A DNA stretch of 44,945 nucleotides from Bradyrhizobium hipponense (GCF_008123965.1 NZ_VSTH01000100.1:1-44945), one strand, 5' to 3'. Positions 1 through 7,714 are shown, numbered from the stretch's first letter. Numbers and translations are program-made. Notes: a model not told the origin generated them from the letters alone.

Positions 1-64
1 GGCCTGACCCTGCGATCAACAATGCCGGTATGGCGAGTACTGCGACTAGCTTAGCTACTTTCAT
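1..64 (-). CDS. Small exported protein, N-terminus only (cut by window edge)
   Basis: Reading leftward from an ATG at 64, the frame is open to the window edge and gives 21 residues: MKVAK followed by a hydrophobic run ending in LLIAGSG. This is a typical Sec signal peptide start, with Lys residues ahead of a hydrophobic core. A good Shine-Dalgarno (GGAG) lies about 9 bases upstream of the ATG on the minus strand. The mature part lies outside the window, so no function can be given. It could be a small periplasmic protein or a lipoprotein. Confidence 0.6.
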   Translation of the reverse strand, partial: MKVAKLVAVLAIPALLIAGSG

Positions 65-356
65 CACGATGATCTCCTGCATCCCCTAGGTCCGCGCCCA
101 AGGTCGGACCAACGCGCCGACCCGACTATGTTTTCTTTCATTCATTCAAAATCGGGCGCTCGGAGGGCGGACGTGCGGCGGGAACCAGCCAACGCGGAGT
201 CCGTAGGATGGGTTGAGCCCTTGCGAAACCCATCGCTTTCTTCTGTAATCACCTCATTATGACAGGTTATCGTCATAACTTTGTCCCGGGCGGCACCGGC
301 CCTCCACGAGCGGCGAATGAGATATTGTCGGACCATCCAGTTCAGGTGGCTCAATC

Positions 357-803
357 ATGCTCAAACTTGCTCCGCCAATTTGGACGTTGATCTTCATCCT
401 GCTCTGCCTGGCGCTGAGCTGGTCACTGGACTGGCCGGCAATTCCCGGCCTGCCGCTTCCAGCGCTGGGAATAGTGTTGGTGGGATTTGCGTTCATCCCG
501 CCCGTCCTGGCTTTCCTCCTGTTCCGGAGCGAGGATACCGAAATCAATCCGGCATCGCCGACCAACCGCAAACTTGTCACGCGCGGTCCCTACAGGTTCA
601 CCCGCAACCCGATGTATTTGGGCCTCGTCACTCTCGCTCTGGGAGTTGCCGTATGGATCGGCGCCTGGCCGATGTTCATGGCGCCCGTTGCCGTCTTCGT
701 GACTGTCAACTGGGTCCACGTCCCCTTCGAGGAGGCCAAAATGCGCCGCCAGTTTGGCACGGCCTATGATGACTATGTCGCGCGGGTGCGGCGCTGGCTG
801 TGA
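357..803 (+). CDS. Isoprenylcysteine carboxyl methyltransferase (ICMT)-like membrane protein
   Basis: 148-residue integral membrane protein with about four hydrophobic segments (residues ~7-25, 33-55, 86-100, 104-120). The C-terminal half carries the ICMT/phospholipid-methyltransferase hallmarks: TRGPYRFTRNPMYLG near residues 75-89 and an EEAKMRRQFG...YDDYVARVRRWL tail, which in the family form the SAM and substrate site at the membrane surface. Bacterial members are mostly uncharacterised and may methylate small lipophilic or thiol compounds; the substrate here is unknown. The ATG follows an AGGTGG-like ribosome site by about 9 bases. It converges on the DUF3551 gene, with an inverted repeat between them. 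Confidence 0.8.
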   Translation: MLKLAPPIWTLIFILLCLALSWSLDWPAIPGLPLPALGIVLVGFAFIPPVLAFLLFRSEDTEINPASPTNRKLVTRGPYRFTRNPMYLGLVTLALGVAVWIGAWPMFMAPVAVFVTVNWVHVPFEEAKMRRQFGTAYDDYVARVRRWL

Positions 804-821
804 GACGCGGGGATTACGTGA

Positions 822-856
822 CAGTGCACTCAACCCGGCTCAAGTTAAGTGCACTG
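822..856. terminator. Inverted repeat between convergent genes
   Basis: CAGTGCACT at 822-830 is perfectly repeated in inverse at 848-856 (9 bp arms, 17-base loop). It lies between the convergent ends of the ICMT-like gene and the DUF3551 gene and may act as a terminator in both directions, though there is no strong T-run. The arms are themselves nearly self-palindromic (GTGCAC), so a protein-binding role is also possible. Confidence 0.35.
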
Positions 857-875
857 CACCGTAATTTTGTTGTGG

Positions 876-1106
876 TCAGCGCGTCCGGTACGGAGGCGGC
901 TGTCTGAACCTCACGCGCGGGTTCACATCGCAATAGGTGTTCCACCGCCCGGATGCCGAAGCCAGGCACTGTTGCCGCGTCTCATACATGCACTCGCCGG
1001 AAGCGCCGAGCTCTCCGCCAAAGACGCACCAGGGGTAGTCACGCTCAGCGTGTGCTGCGGGAGCAAGCCCCGCCACCATGAAGACAACCAGCACGGCGAT
1101 TCGCAT
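876..1106 (-). CDS. DUF3551 family small secreted protein
   Basis: 76-residue protein with an N-terminal signal peptide (MRIAVLVVFMVAGLAPAAHA, cleavage expected after AHA) and a short mature domain starting RDYPWCVFGG, with four Cys (PWC, GEC, QQC, TYC). The pattern matches DUF3551, a family abundant in Bradyrhizobium and without known function; the paired Cys suggest disulfides in the periplasm. The start is the ATG at 1106 because GGAGGG sits five bases upstream. An in-frame ATG pair at 1121/1118 would place charged residues ahead of the signal and would overlap that ribosome site. Confidence 0.75.
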   Translation of the reverse strand: MRIAVLVVFMVAGLAPAAHAERDYPWCVFGGELGASGECMYETRQQCLASASGRWNTYCDVNPRVRFRQPPPYRTR

Positions 1107-1472
1107 GAGACCCTCCATCATGTCAGCCGAACGGCGGCGGAAAAGCTGGAGCCTGGAAAGGTAGCCGGTCGCTGAATATGGCTAACGAAGTGTTCCCTCA
1201 ACGGCAAGCACCAATGCGGGGTTACGCGACGTCGTTCCTAAGGAATTGCGAAAGCTTATCATCAGCTCTTAGGAACGTCCAAAATCTGAACCATCGGAGT
1301 CCATCCGCGTCGCTACGATCGGACAAAACTAGCTACCCAATTCTGCGAAAGCTACGTCTCCTGTTGTGACTTCTGCGACATGCGGCGATGTCCGCCATTG
1401 TGCAGAGTAGCGGACATCAGGTGCGCCGGGGGCCCAGCACTCCGAACTAACCAGGATGCGGCTTAGGCGTGC
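1107..1472. other. Intergenic stretch with a perfect inverted repeat at 1234-1276
   Basis: No convincing gene. GTTCCTAAG at 1234-1242 is exactly mirrored by CTTAGGAAC at 1268-1276 (9 bp arms, 25-base spacer); its role is unknown. The last part (from about 1354) belongs to the flank of the direct repeat described separately, including a hairpin at 1387-1418 (arms GATGTCCGC/GCGGACATC) that may end transcription of the YodC-like gene, which is read toward it. Confidence 0.4.
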
Positions 1473-1729
1473 CTACTCCTCGTCTTCGTCGTCTTCCTCT
1501 TCGTCCTCATCTTCCTCTTCCACCTGCTCGAGCACGGCGAGCGGCAGCGTCTCGCGGAACAGATCGCCTTCCATGCCCATCCAGAGGCAGAGCACGTCGT
1601 CGCCTTTCACCTCGGCGACGGTCAGCGGATGGCCGCCTGATTTGAGCATCACGACGTCGCCGACTTTCAGTTCCATGGATTGTCCTCCTGAGTGGTCGAT
1701 CAGTGAAGAGCTAGCAAGCCGTCATGACA
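1354..1729. repeat. Diverged direct repeat, copy A (carries a YodC/DUF2158-like gene)
   Basis: This block is a recognisable direct copy of 5384-5768. Similarity includes the 67-codon gene, about 35 bases of its 5' leader (shared tract tagcaagcc.gcatgaca) and roughly 110 bases beyond its stop, including the GATGTCCGC hairpin and the tract agcggacatcaggtgcgccgg. The copies differ by many substitutions and a few small indels, so the duplication is old or the copies were acquired separately. Confidence 0.75.
1473..1676 (-). CDS. YodC/DUF2158-like small protein with acidic tail, copy A
   Basis: 67 residues. The N-terminal ~50 residues (MELKVGDVVMLKSGGHPLTV, then a CLWMG turn and DLFRETLPLAVLE) fit the YodC/DUF2158 fold, a small beta-barrel of unknown role. 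The last ~17 residues are almost all Glu and Asp. The ATG at 1676 has a strong ribosome site (AGGAGG, 6 bases). The second copy at 5513-5716 shares about three quarters of its residues and keeps an acidic tail of different sequence. What it binds is unknown; the acidic tail suggests contact with a basic partner, which is inference. Confidence 0.75.
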   Translation of the reverse strand: MELKVGDVVMLKSGGHPLTVAEVKGDDVLCLWMGMEGDLFRETLPLAVLEQVEEEDEDEEEDDEDEE

Positions 1730-1794
1730 GAGTGATCACGGTCGACCGCGTTCGCCCGATTGTAAGGATACACCGGCCAGGCTACGGCAGGATA

Positions 1795-2853
1795 TCAACG
1801 CCTGCTGACGATGATCGGCGTCGTCTTGACGGGGGTGCAGGCATCGTTGAAGAGGCTCAGCACTGATGTGACGATCGGGACATGGCAGGCAAAGCTGTCC
1901 GGGCGATAGCTCTCCCGGATTCCGTCCATGTGGAAGGTCGCGAGGTTCATGAAGGCGTTGAGCCGCTTGGCCTGAAGGTCGATCGCGCTCTGAATGCGGT
2001 CGCGATCGACCTGTGGTGAAGCTTTGGTCTCCGGCTTTGCTTCGGGTTGCGAGGCCCAGTGGCGCACCGGCGCCAATCTTTCATGCAGATTGCGAAGACA
2101 ATAGTGCATCACCAGCACCTGGTGCTTTGCGCTGAACCAGTGAATCGTCACGGAGTCGTTTGATCCGGCCTTCTCCCGGTTCTTGGGGCAAACATCGACG
2201 TATGAATCGGCCGGGTCCCAATTGTAGCGGGCATCGACCGAACACGCATTCTCGGCGGACACGCGCGGAGTGGTCGCCGCGCCGCCCTTGGATGGCACGA
2301 ATTGCGGCAAGTTGTGATCGCAATCGAAGTCAAAGGCCCGAAGCAGGGTCTGGTCGAGCGGATCACTGGTTGGGGTAAGCTGTTCTGCCGGATTTTGCCT
2401 GAAGTTCGTGGCCCAATCGATGTACATCTGGGCGTTGCGTGCCAGCAACTCGCCCGTTTCGAACAAGGTCAGTTGGGCGCTTTCGTAGTCCTTCAGAATG
2501 TCCTGGGCGCTCTTGATGGCAAGAGCTTGTTCGTTGGCGTCGGCGCGATCATCGAGTGCAGTCGAATAGTCGGAGAACAACTGCTGTTGCAATGCCTGGA
2601 CCAGGGAAAATTTCGTCGAGATAGTGTCGAACGTCTTCGCCGCGGTCTGCATGTTTTCCTTGGCCTGAGCGTTCACCTTCTCCTGATAGGAGCCCAGATA
2701 CTGAAAGTAGCCGACGAGAAGGCTGCTCAACACCGTCACCAGCGAGAGGCCCTTGACGAGGGTAAATCCGCGATCGAATTTGGTCAGCCACGTCAGGGGG
2801 CCTTCGGCCGTCCGTTGCGTGCCCGCTGCGTCCTTCGGAAGGTCCTGCTCCAT
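1795..2853 (-). CDS. Membrane-anchored protein of unknown function with Cys-containing C-terminal domain
   Basis: 352 residues, family not recognised. Residues ~32-54 form one hydrophobic segment (LSLVTVLSSLLVGYFQYLG), followed by ~100 residues of Gln/Ala/Asp-rich, probably coiled-coil helix, then a domain with six Cys (in FDCDH, NACSV, DVCPK, HYCLR, FACHV, DACTP) that could form disulfides if periplasmic. The layout resembles a signal-anchored envelope protein. The start is the ATG at 2853 with GGAGG seven bases upstream; a TTG four codons earlier overlaps that site. It lies inside the segment bounded by the two YodC repeats and has no evident operon partner. Confidence 0.65.
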   Translation of the reverse strand: MEQDLPKDAAGTQRTAEGPLTWLTKFDRGFTLVKGLSLVTVLSSLLVGYFQYLGSYQEKVNAQAKENMQTAAKTFDTISTKFSLVQALQQQLFSDYSTALDDRADANEQALAIKSAQDILKDYESAQLTLFETGELLARNAQMYIDWATNFRQNPAEQLTPTSDPLDQTLLRAFDFDCDHNLPQFVPSKGGAATTPRVSAENACSVDARYNWDPADSYVDVCPKNREKAGSNDSVTIHWFSAKHQVLVMHYCLRNLHERLAPVRHWASQPEAKPETKASPQVDRDRIQSAIDLQAKRLNAFMNLATFHMDGIRESYRPDSFACHVPIVTSVLSLFNDACTPVKTTPIIVSRR

Positions 2854-3190
2854 CGTCGCCTCCAACTCACTCCACGCCTACGGCGCGAGGGTACTGCAAT
2901 CCCGGATTGCGGATTGTGAGGCATTTCACTTCAAGTGGGGCAGGGGAGTTGTCAGATCGCGCCCGGCAGCGGCTCGCCGAGCGGATGCGGCTCACGCAGA
3001 AGCTTGATCCCGATGGATGTCTGGCGGGATCCGCGATGCGGACGCAGCCATCAACCGAAGAAACGGACGCGATACAAACACGGTAGCTGGAAGCGATCAG
3101 TGAATAGATTGGCAGCTCGCGCTGCCAAAGAAAATCTGCGCTCTTGACGAGCGGCCCGCTAATGGGTGTGACCGTAATTTCCGTAATTTC
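2854..3190. other. Intergenic stretch, no gene seen
   Basis: Open frames here on either strand have compositions typical of non-coding high-GC DNA and no usable ribosome site. A 134-codon minus-strand frame (2867-3271) is mostly antisense to the decayed ABC gene. The 3' part may be the eroded upstream portion of that pseudogene, but no family motif can be read before about 3191. Confidence 0.4.
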
Positions 3191-3653
3191 GAGTTTGATC
3201 CCTCTCGGATCTCCGCGATCGGCCGCGCCGGCTTGCTCAATGGAATCGAAGTAAGGCTGGTCGAACTTCATGCACGTTCGCAGATTGAAAGCGCGTTGGG
3301 CGAAATATTGGCCGATCGGCCCGATGCCGTACTCATGATCTCAGATCCGATCATATAGAACTTTCGCGAGCAGATTGCGGCGTTCGGAATCGCAAACAAG
3401 CTTCCTTTTGCAACCGAATACAGCTTGTACGCGAAGGTTGGCATGTGCCTCTCGGTATAGCCCGAAAGGCTCGGCGCTGCTGCAGAGGGGCGCGTATTAC
3501 GTGGACCGGATCCTCAAGGGGGCAAAACCGGAGGATCTGCCGGTCGAGTTGCCAACCGAGTTTGAACTCGCCCTCAATCTCAAGACCGCGAAGGCTCTTG
3601 GACTGAACGTGCCCGAAGCGCTGCTCGCAACGGCTGATTCGGTCGTCGAATAA
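3191..3653 (+). pseudogene. Decayed ABC transporter substrate-binding protein (ABC_sub_bind family)
   Basis: The C-terminal third of an ABC_sub_bind-type periplasmic protein can be read across broken frames. In one frame: VRLVELHARSQIESALGEIL, then DRPDAVLMISDPII, a TAG at about 3356, then REQIAAFGIANKLPFATEY. A frame change follows near 3450-3460 (another TAG in the first frame), after which the second frame gives YYVDRILKGAKPEDLPVELP and LALNLKTAKALGLNVPEALL, ending in ADSVVE and TAA. The last motifs are diagnostic of this family (PF04392). At least one stop and one frameshift, with no N-terminal half, make it non-functional. No permease or ATPase gene is nearby. Confidence 0.75.
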
Positions 3654-3822
3654 GCATTGCCTTTGCCGTGCTGCGGGAGTCTGCGTTTGGCCCTGAGCCG
3701 AACATCGCGCCGCCGCCACTTCTGCAGTCGATAGCGGAGCGGAAACTGCCGAAATGCGGCCAAACCGACGCGGATAACCCAACTGAGACACTGGCGCGGG
3801 GCTTCTGTCCCGCGTTTTGCGT

Positions 3823-4041
3823 TTAGGACCACGGCGGCTCTTCGCTCGCCCCGGCTGCCTCGTGGTGGGTCGCGACACCCGCCGAACGCAACCCAGTCAG
3901 CAATACAGTTCTTACAGAGGCAGGATCAAATCCAATATCCTTGGCGTTTGGTGGATGTGCCTCGCTGTCCTTCAATCGGAGCGCCAAGTGCAAATGCTCG
4001 CAAAGGTGCTGAACGACGAGATTGACCTGATCGTCAGTCAT
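3823..4041 (-). CDS. Small protein of unknown function (72 aa)
   Basis: 72 residues starting MTDDQVNLVVQHLCEHLHLA. The first 30 residues look like an amphipathic helix; the remainder is polar (HPPNAKDIGFDPASVRTVLL, then a low-complexity AAGASEEPPWS end). Support for it being real: an ATG with AGGAG nine bases upstream, ordinary composition, and no larger gene on either strand. No family recognised. The 18-base inverted repeat GCTACC-GAACTA-GGTAGC (4063-4080) lies just upstream and could be an operator. Confidence 0.45.
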   Translation of the reverse strand: MTDDQVNLVVQHLCEHLHLALRLKDSEAHPPNAKDIGFDPASVRTVLLTGLRSAGVATHHEAAGASEEPPWS

Positions 4042-4525
4042 GATCGGTTTCTCCTGACCATTGCTACCGAACTAGGTAGCACACATGAAGATAGGGCGGG
4101 ACGCGATTCCCCCAAGGATCAACCCCACGCGATTGCCCTTGGGCGGGCCCCCAATCGTCCTCAATCGGAGCAGACCGGAAGTGACTAGCGGCGACTAGAA
4201 CGACGCTTTTGGCCCATTGCAGACCTCGGTGTCTGTCTGCTCCCTGCGCGACACCGGTGGAACCTAGGTGGTCTGCGAGGAGCAACGAATTCCTGGTTCA
4301 TGCATGTCGATCTTTTGTGCCGGACAGCTTGCGCTGCATGGTCTTGGTCGAAGAATGTTGCTCCAAGGGGAGCCAGAAGCAATTGCGCGGGGTTGACGTG
4401 GGGCGTGGTTGGATACGTGCAGCCTTCAAGCACGCGCTGCTGCGCCACTAAGCGGCGCGGTTGAGCCCGGCGACCTGCCTCTCGAGCAGGCAAGCAAATC
4501 TACTTCTGTGATCAACTAAGCGTTT
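4042..4525. other. Intergenic stretch with a short palindrome at 4063-4080
   Basis: No convincing gene. GCTACC at 4063-4068 and GGTAGC at 4075-4080 form a 6 bp stem with a 6-base loop just upstream of the small minus-strand ORF. Open frames of 70-100 codons on both strands here have no ribosome site and no recognisable protein features. Confidence 0.35.
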
Positions 4526-5215
4526 CTATCCCAACGTTCGCACAAGGGTTTTTCCGGCTTGTTGCAAGCTCTGAAATAGGTTGGACGCATCTGTCAAGAA
4601 AATGAATAAAAGTGCATGGACAATATACATGCGGCCCTCAAACCACATCAGTACGCGCTCAAACATTATTCTTGGGTATGGGATTGCGCTAAAAAGAGAG
4701 ACGCATGCCGGTCCCAAGATCAGCGATCCAATGATGTCGCTTGGATAGTGCCACGCAAAAATGACCCGAGGGAGTGCAACGACCATCGTGGTCCAAAGGA
4801 AGCAAAGCAAGCCCGCCCATCGATTCTCCAACAAAATAACCGTGGCCAAGGCGAAAAACAGTGTCGACGTATCGCTGGGGAACGAGCCTGTACGATCCCA
4901 GGCCACCACGCTCAATCTGTGATCGTCGATTATTTTCAGGTGAAGCGCTGGGTCCAAAAGTGGACGTGTATGCCCAGCGAGATGAAACTGCATCCAAACC
5001 GAGAGGACAGTCGCTAGACAGACTGCAAGGAGTCCAGTCAGCATTCGGCTGCGACGCTCTCTGCAATCCCCGGAGAACCACAGGGCGATCAAAGCAAAGA
5101 ATACCGGAAAGCCTCCGAATAGCTGATTGTTGCTAAGCTCCCACAGATACCGCGCCTCGCTTCCCCCGAACGAGTTGAGACTCCGCAGGAGTTCCTGATC
5201 CCAATTACCGTTCAT
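4526..5215 (-). CDS. PAP2-superfamily membrane protein with altered motifs
   Basis: 229 residues with about six hydrophobic segments, in the PAP2 (type 2 phosphatidic acid phosphatase/undecaprenyl-PP phosphatase) architecture. Motif 3 is intact: R150-x5-H156-x3-D160 (PRVIFAWHYPSD), containing the nucleophilic His. Motif 1 keeps R84-P85 but has Phe at residue 77 where the Lys is expected; motif 2 reads P113-S-D-T116 where the family has PS-G/D-H, so the general-acid His is Thr. It may be inactive or have altered chemistry. No clear ribosome site precedes the ATG at 5215. It lies within the repeat-bounded segment, in DNA that looks less GC-rich than its surroundings. Confidence 0.75.
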   Translation of the reverse strand: MNGNWDQELLRSLNSFGGSEARYLWELSNNQLFGGFPVFFALIALWFSGDCRERRSRMLTGLLAVCLATVLSVWMQFHLAGHTRPLLDPALHLKIIDDHRLSVVAWDRTGSFPSDTSTLFFALATVILLENRWAGLLCFLWTTMVVALPRVIFAWHYPSDIIGSLILGPACVSLFSAIPYPRIMFERVLMWFEGRMYIVHALLFIFLTDASNLFQSLQQAGKTLVRTLG

Positions 5216-5383
5216 TATTAATCGCTGAACCGCAACTATGAGTTTCGCGGGCGATCATAGCAGAAGACGGATGCTGCCTCCTAAGATCAATCTACATCCT
5301 TAGTTAACCGAAGACCCATCCGGATTGCGCCGTCTGATCCCATCATCCGCGCGCCGCGGAGCAAACGGGCCTCTTGCTACAGG

Positions 5384-5768
5384 ACGTCTCCTCTTGGCCC
5401 TTCTGCGACATTCAGCGATGTCCGCTATTGCGCCGTTGTTGGCAGAGTAGCGGACATCAGGTGCGCCGGAGCCGAGAACTCCGATCTAACCAGGACGCGG
5501 CCTTAGACGTGCCTACTCCTCGTCGTCGTCATCCTCATCTTCGTCTTCATCGACCTCTTCCAGCCGTTCGAGCACGGCGAGCGGCAGCGTCTCGCGGAAC
5601 AGGTCGCCTTCTGCGCCCATCCAGAGACAGGTCACGTCGTCGCCCTTCACGTCCGCGACGGTGAGCGGCTGCCCGCCGGATTTCAACATGACGATATCGC
5701 CGGCTTTCAGTTCCATGGATGGTCCTCTTGGGTTGATTGACGAGAGAAGTTAGCAAGCCGGCATGACA
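5384..5768. repeat. Diverged direct repeat, copy B (carries a YodC/DUF2158-like gene)
   Basis: Partner of 1354-1729 in the same orientation. Downstream of the gene it holds a hairpin with perfect 11 bp arms, GATGTCCGCTA at 5417-5427 and TAGCGGACATC at 5448-5458. The hairpin lies beyond the stop codon and may be a terminator. In copy A the arms are 9 bp and the loop is shorter. Confidence 0.75.
5513..5716 (-). CDS. YodC/DUF2158-like small protein with acidic tail, copy B
   Basis: 67 residues starting MELKAGDIVMLKSGGQPLTV, with the same CLWMG turn and DLFRETLPLAVLE as copy A, then an Asp-rich tail (DEDEDEDDDDEE). The conserved core and same length in both copies argue that both are expressed. 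Ribosome site AGAGGA lies 6-7 bases before the ATG at 5716. A role is not known; YodC proteins are small, beta-rich and probably bind another macromolecule. Confidence 0.75.
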   Translation of the reverse strand: MELKAGDIVMLKSGGQPLTVADVKGDDVTCLWMGAEGDLFRETLPLAVLERLEEVDEDEDEDDDDEE

Positions 5769-6065
5769 CGCCGACCACGAGATGCTGGATTGGTGGATGT
5801 GCTGCGACAGCTGCATCCGCTGCCAGACTGCTGAAACGCCGATGACGGCGTTTCAAGCCGGAGCGGACGCGTGACGAGAGCATGGACGCCTGTTCGATCG
5901 GTTGCGCAAGGACGTTTCTATCCCATGCGCCGCGATGATGACATTATGCCCCTGTTTTGCCCGACGGATCAAAATTTTTTTCGTAAAATCCGTAAGCCGT
6001 TGATTTTGCAGCAACGGTCTTCTGTGCATGGGGTTGTTTTGCGATATTTTGTTTTTGCGCTCTGG
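5769..6065. other. Intergenic stretch with a strong hairpin at 5832-5855
   Basis: TGAAACGCCG at 5832-5841 and CGGCGTTTCA at 5846-5855 form a perfect 10 bp stem with a 4-base loop. It lies between the YodC-like gene (which starts at 5716 and reads away) and the end of the HAD gene, but is 210 bases beyond the HAD stop, so an assignment as that gene's terminator is doubtful. The AT-richer stretch at 5945-6060 contains T-runs and no gene. Confidence 0.35.
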
Positions 6066-6818
6066 TTACGGTGGGCTCGGCACCAGCTCCGTCAGCGAGC
6101 GGATGATGCGGTCGGGCCTGACGGTCGAGCCTTCGGGCAGGCCGTCGCCATGCACGTCGATCCAGATGCCGTAGATGCCGAGGCGCTGCGGTGTCACGAC
6201 TTCCCATTCCAGATTGTCGCCGATCATCCAGGTGTCCTTTGCGGTGACGCCGAGCGCGTCCATCGCATGCAGGTAGGCGCGCTCCTCGGGCTTGCCGAAA
6301 CCGTGCTCGCCCTCGATCTGGATGTGGTGAAAGCGATGCGCCAGCTCGAAGCGCTCGACCTTGGCGCGCTGGGTGTCGGCGGCGCCGTTGGTCACCAGCG
6401 CGAGCTTGATGCCGAGCGACTTGAGCCTGTCGATGGCATCATGCGCACCGGGGAAGACGAACATCTCCTCCTCGCGATAGGCGGTGAAGCGGTCGGCGAG
6501 GCGAATTGCAAGATCGTCGGGCAAGGCGCGGTGACCGGCCGCGGCGAGCGCGGCAAAACCGCCCTTGACCGTCAGATGCCGGGCCTCGGCGAGCTTGAGC
6601 CGCCATGCGGCTTCCGCATTGGCCCAGAAGTTGCGTGCGAAAGCCAGCACCGCGGTTGCGACCTGCTGTGGCGGCAGCGGCGCAAGCTCCGCGGCGAACT
6701 CGTTCGCGATCGTGTTCCAGGCGATCTCGGGCCGGGCGTAGGCCGAGAGAATTGTGTCGTCCATGTCGATCAGCATGGCGCGGGGCAGTGGCCTCGATGC
6801 GGGCTTCATCGTGGTCAT
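6066..6818 (-). CDS. HAD-family hydrolase
   Basis: 250 residues. HAD motif I is D18-M-D20-D-T (with the Asp nucleophile), motif II is VTNG near residue 142, motif III Lys lies in GFGKPEERAY, and motif IV is MIGDNLEWE. The alpha-helical cap between motifs I and II is that of the class used by phosphoglycolate-phosphatase and haloacid-dehalogenase-like enzymes; the phosphate substrate cannot be told. Start: the ATG at 6818 overlaps the hemF stop as ATGA and has GGAGG ten bases upstream inside hemF, so translation is probably coupled. A GTG two codons earlier is too close to that site. Confidence 0.8.
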   Translation of the reverse strand: MTTMKPASRPLPRAMLIDMDDTILSAYARPEIAWNTIANEFAAELAPLPPQQVATAVLAFARNFWANAEAAWRLKLAEARHLTVKGGFAALAAAGHRALPDDLAIRLADRFTAYREEEMFVFPGAHDAIDRLKSLGIKLALVTNGAADTQRAKVERFELAHRFHHIQIEGEHGFGKPEERAYLHAMDALGVTAKDTWMIGDNLEWEVVTPQRLGIYGIWIDVHGDGLPEGSTVRPDRIIRSLTELVPSPP

Positions 6819-7714
6819 GGCCACTTCACCTCCGGCGGCAGCGACGACAGGATCGCGTCCACATTGCCGCCGGTCTTGAGCCCGAAAATGGTGCCGCGGT
6901 CGTAGAGCAGGTTGAATTCGACATAGCGCCCGCGCTGGACCAGTTGCTCCTCGCGATCCTCAGCCGTCCAGGCCGTCGCGAAATTGCGGCGCACGATGTC
7001 GGGGTAGACTTTCAGGAAGGCGCGGCCGACATCCTGGGTGAAGGCGAGGTCTGCGTCCCAATCGCCGCTGTCGTGCCAGTCGTAGAAGATGCCGCCGACG
7101 CCGCGCGCTTCTTTGCGGTGCGGCAGGTAGAAGTACTCGTCGCACCATGTCTTGTACTTGTCGTAGTCGGCGACGCCGTTCGGCTGCGTGCAGGCCCGCT
7201 TCATCGCGGCGTGGAAGGCGATTGTGTCGGCGTCCTCTTGGGTGCGGCGGCGATCGAGCACCGGCGTGAGGTCGGCGCCGCCGCCGAACCAGGCCTTGGT
7301 GGTGACGACGAAGCGCGTGTTCATGTGCACGGCGGGCACGTGCGGATTGCGCAGATGCGCGATCAGCGAGATGCCGGAGGCCCAGAACCGCGGATCCTCC
7401 GCGGCGCCCGGGATCTGCGCGCGGAACTCAGGCGCGAACTCGCCGTGTACGGTCGAACAGTGCACGCCGACCTTCTCGAACAGTCGGCCGTACATCATCG
7501 ACATCACGCCGCCGCCGCCGGGTGCGCCCGAGTGGTCGGTGCGCTGCCAGGGCGTGCGCACGAAGCGGCCGGCCTCGCCGGGATGGAGGCTTTGCGGCGC
7601 GTCGTCTTCCAGCCGCTCGAAGCTGGCGCAGAGGTCGTCGCGCAAGGCTTCGAACCAGGCGCGGGCGCGGGCCTTGCGACCGTCGATTGTCGAAACGTCC
7701 ATCTGCATTCCCAT
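6815..7714 (-). CDS. hemF: Oxygen-dependent coproporphyrinogen III oxidase
   Basis: Converts coproporphyrinogen III to protoporphyrinogen IX in heme synthesis using O2, in the cytosol. From the ATG at 7714 it is 299 residues, the usual length. Family hallmarks are present: GGGGVMSMMYGRLFEKVGVH, PHVPAVHMNTRFV, WFGGGADLTPVL, and the C-terminal RGRYVEFNLLYDRGTIFGL. The frame stays open upstream to 7810, but that stretch is the palindromic repeat at 7727-7815, so the start is placed after it (ATGs at 7714, 7708 or 7702; none has a strong ribosome site). The downstream HAD gene overlaps by four bases. Confidence 0.93.
   Translation of the reverse strand: MGMQMDVSTIDGRKARARAWFEALRDDLCASFERLEDDAPQSLHPGEAGRFVRTPWQRTDHSGAPGGGGVMSMMYGRLFEKVGVHCSTVHGEFAPEFRAQIPGAAEDPRFWASGISLIAHLRNPHVPAVHMNTRFVVTTKAWFGGGADLTPVLDRRRTQEDADTIAFHAAMKRACTQPNGVADYDKYKTWCDEYFYLPHRKEARGVGGIFYDWHDSGDWDADLAFTQDVGRAFLKVYPDIVRRNFATAWTAEDREEQLVQRGRYVEFNLLYDRGTIFGLKTGGNVDAILSSLPPEVKWP

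Noticed and set aside
31..354. Overlapping small frames at the left edge
   Set aside because: Frames at 142-354 and 257-580 on the minus strand lack ribosome sites and are partly antisense to the ICMT-like gene.
1456..1866. Ser-run protein on the plus strand at the YodC-like gene
   Set aside because: The Ser run is the reverse reading of the acidic-tail codons; the minus-strand gene has a good ribosome site and a homologue in the same window.
3351..3878. 175-codon minus-strand frame over the decayed ABC gene
   Set aside because: The plus strand shows the family motifs; the minus frame is Arg/Gln-rich with no support.
5871..6905. 344-codon plus-strand open frame across the HAD gene
   Set aside because: Antisense to a gene with complete HAD motifs; no ribosome site before its start.
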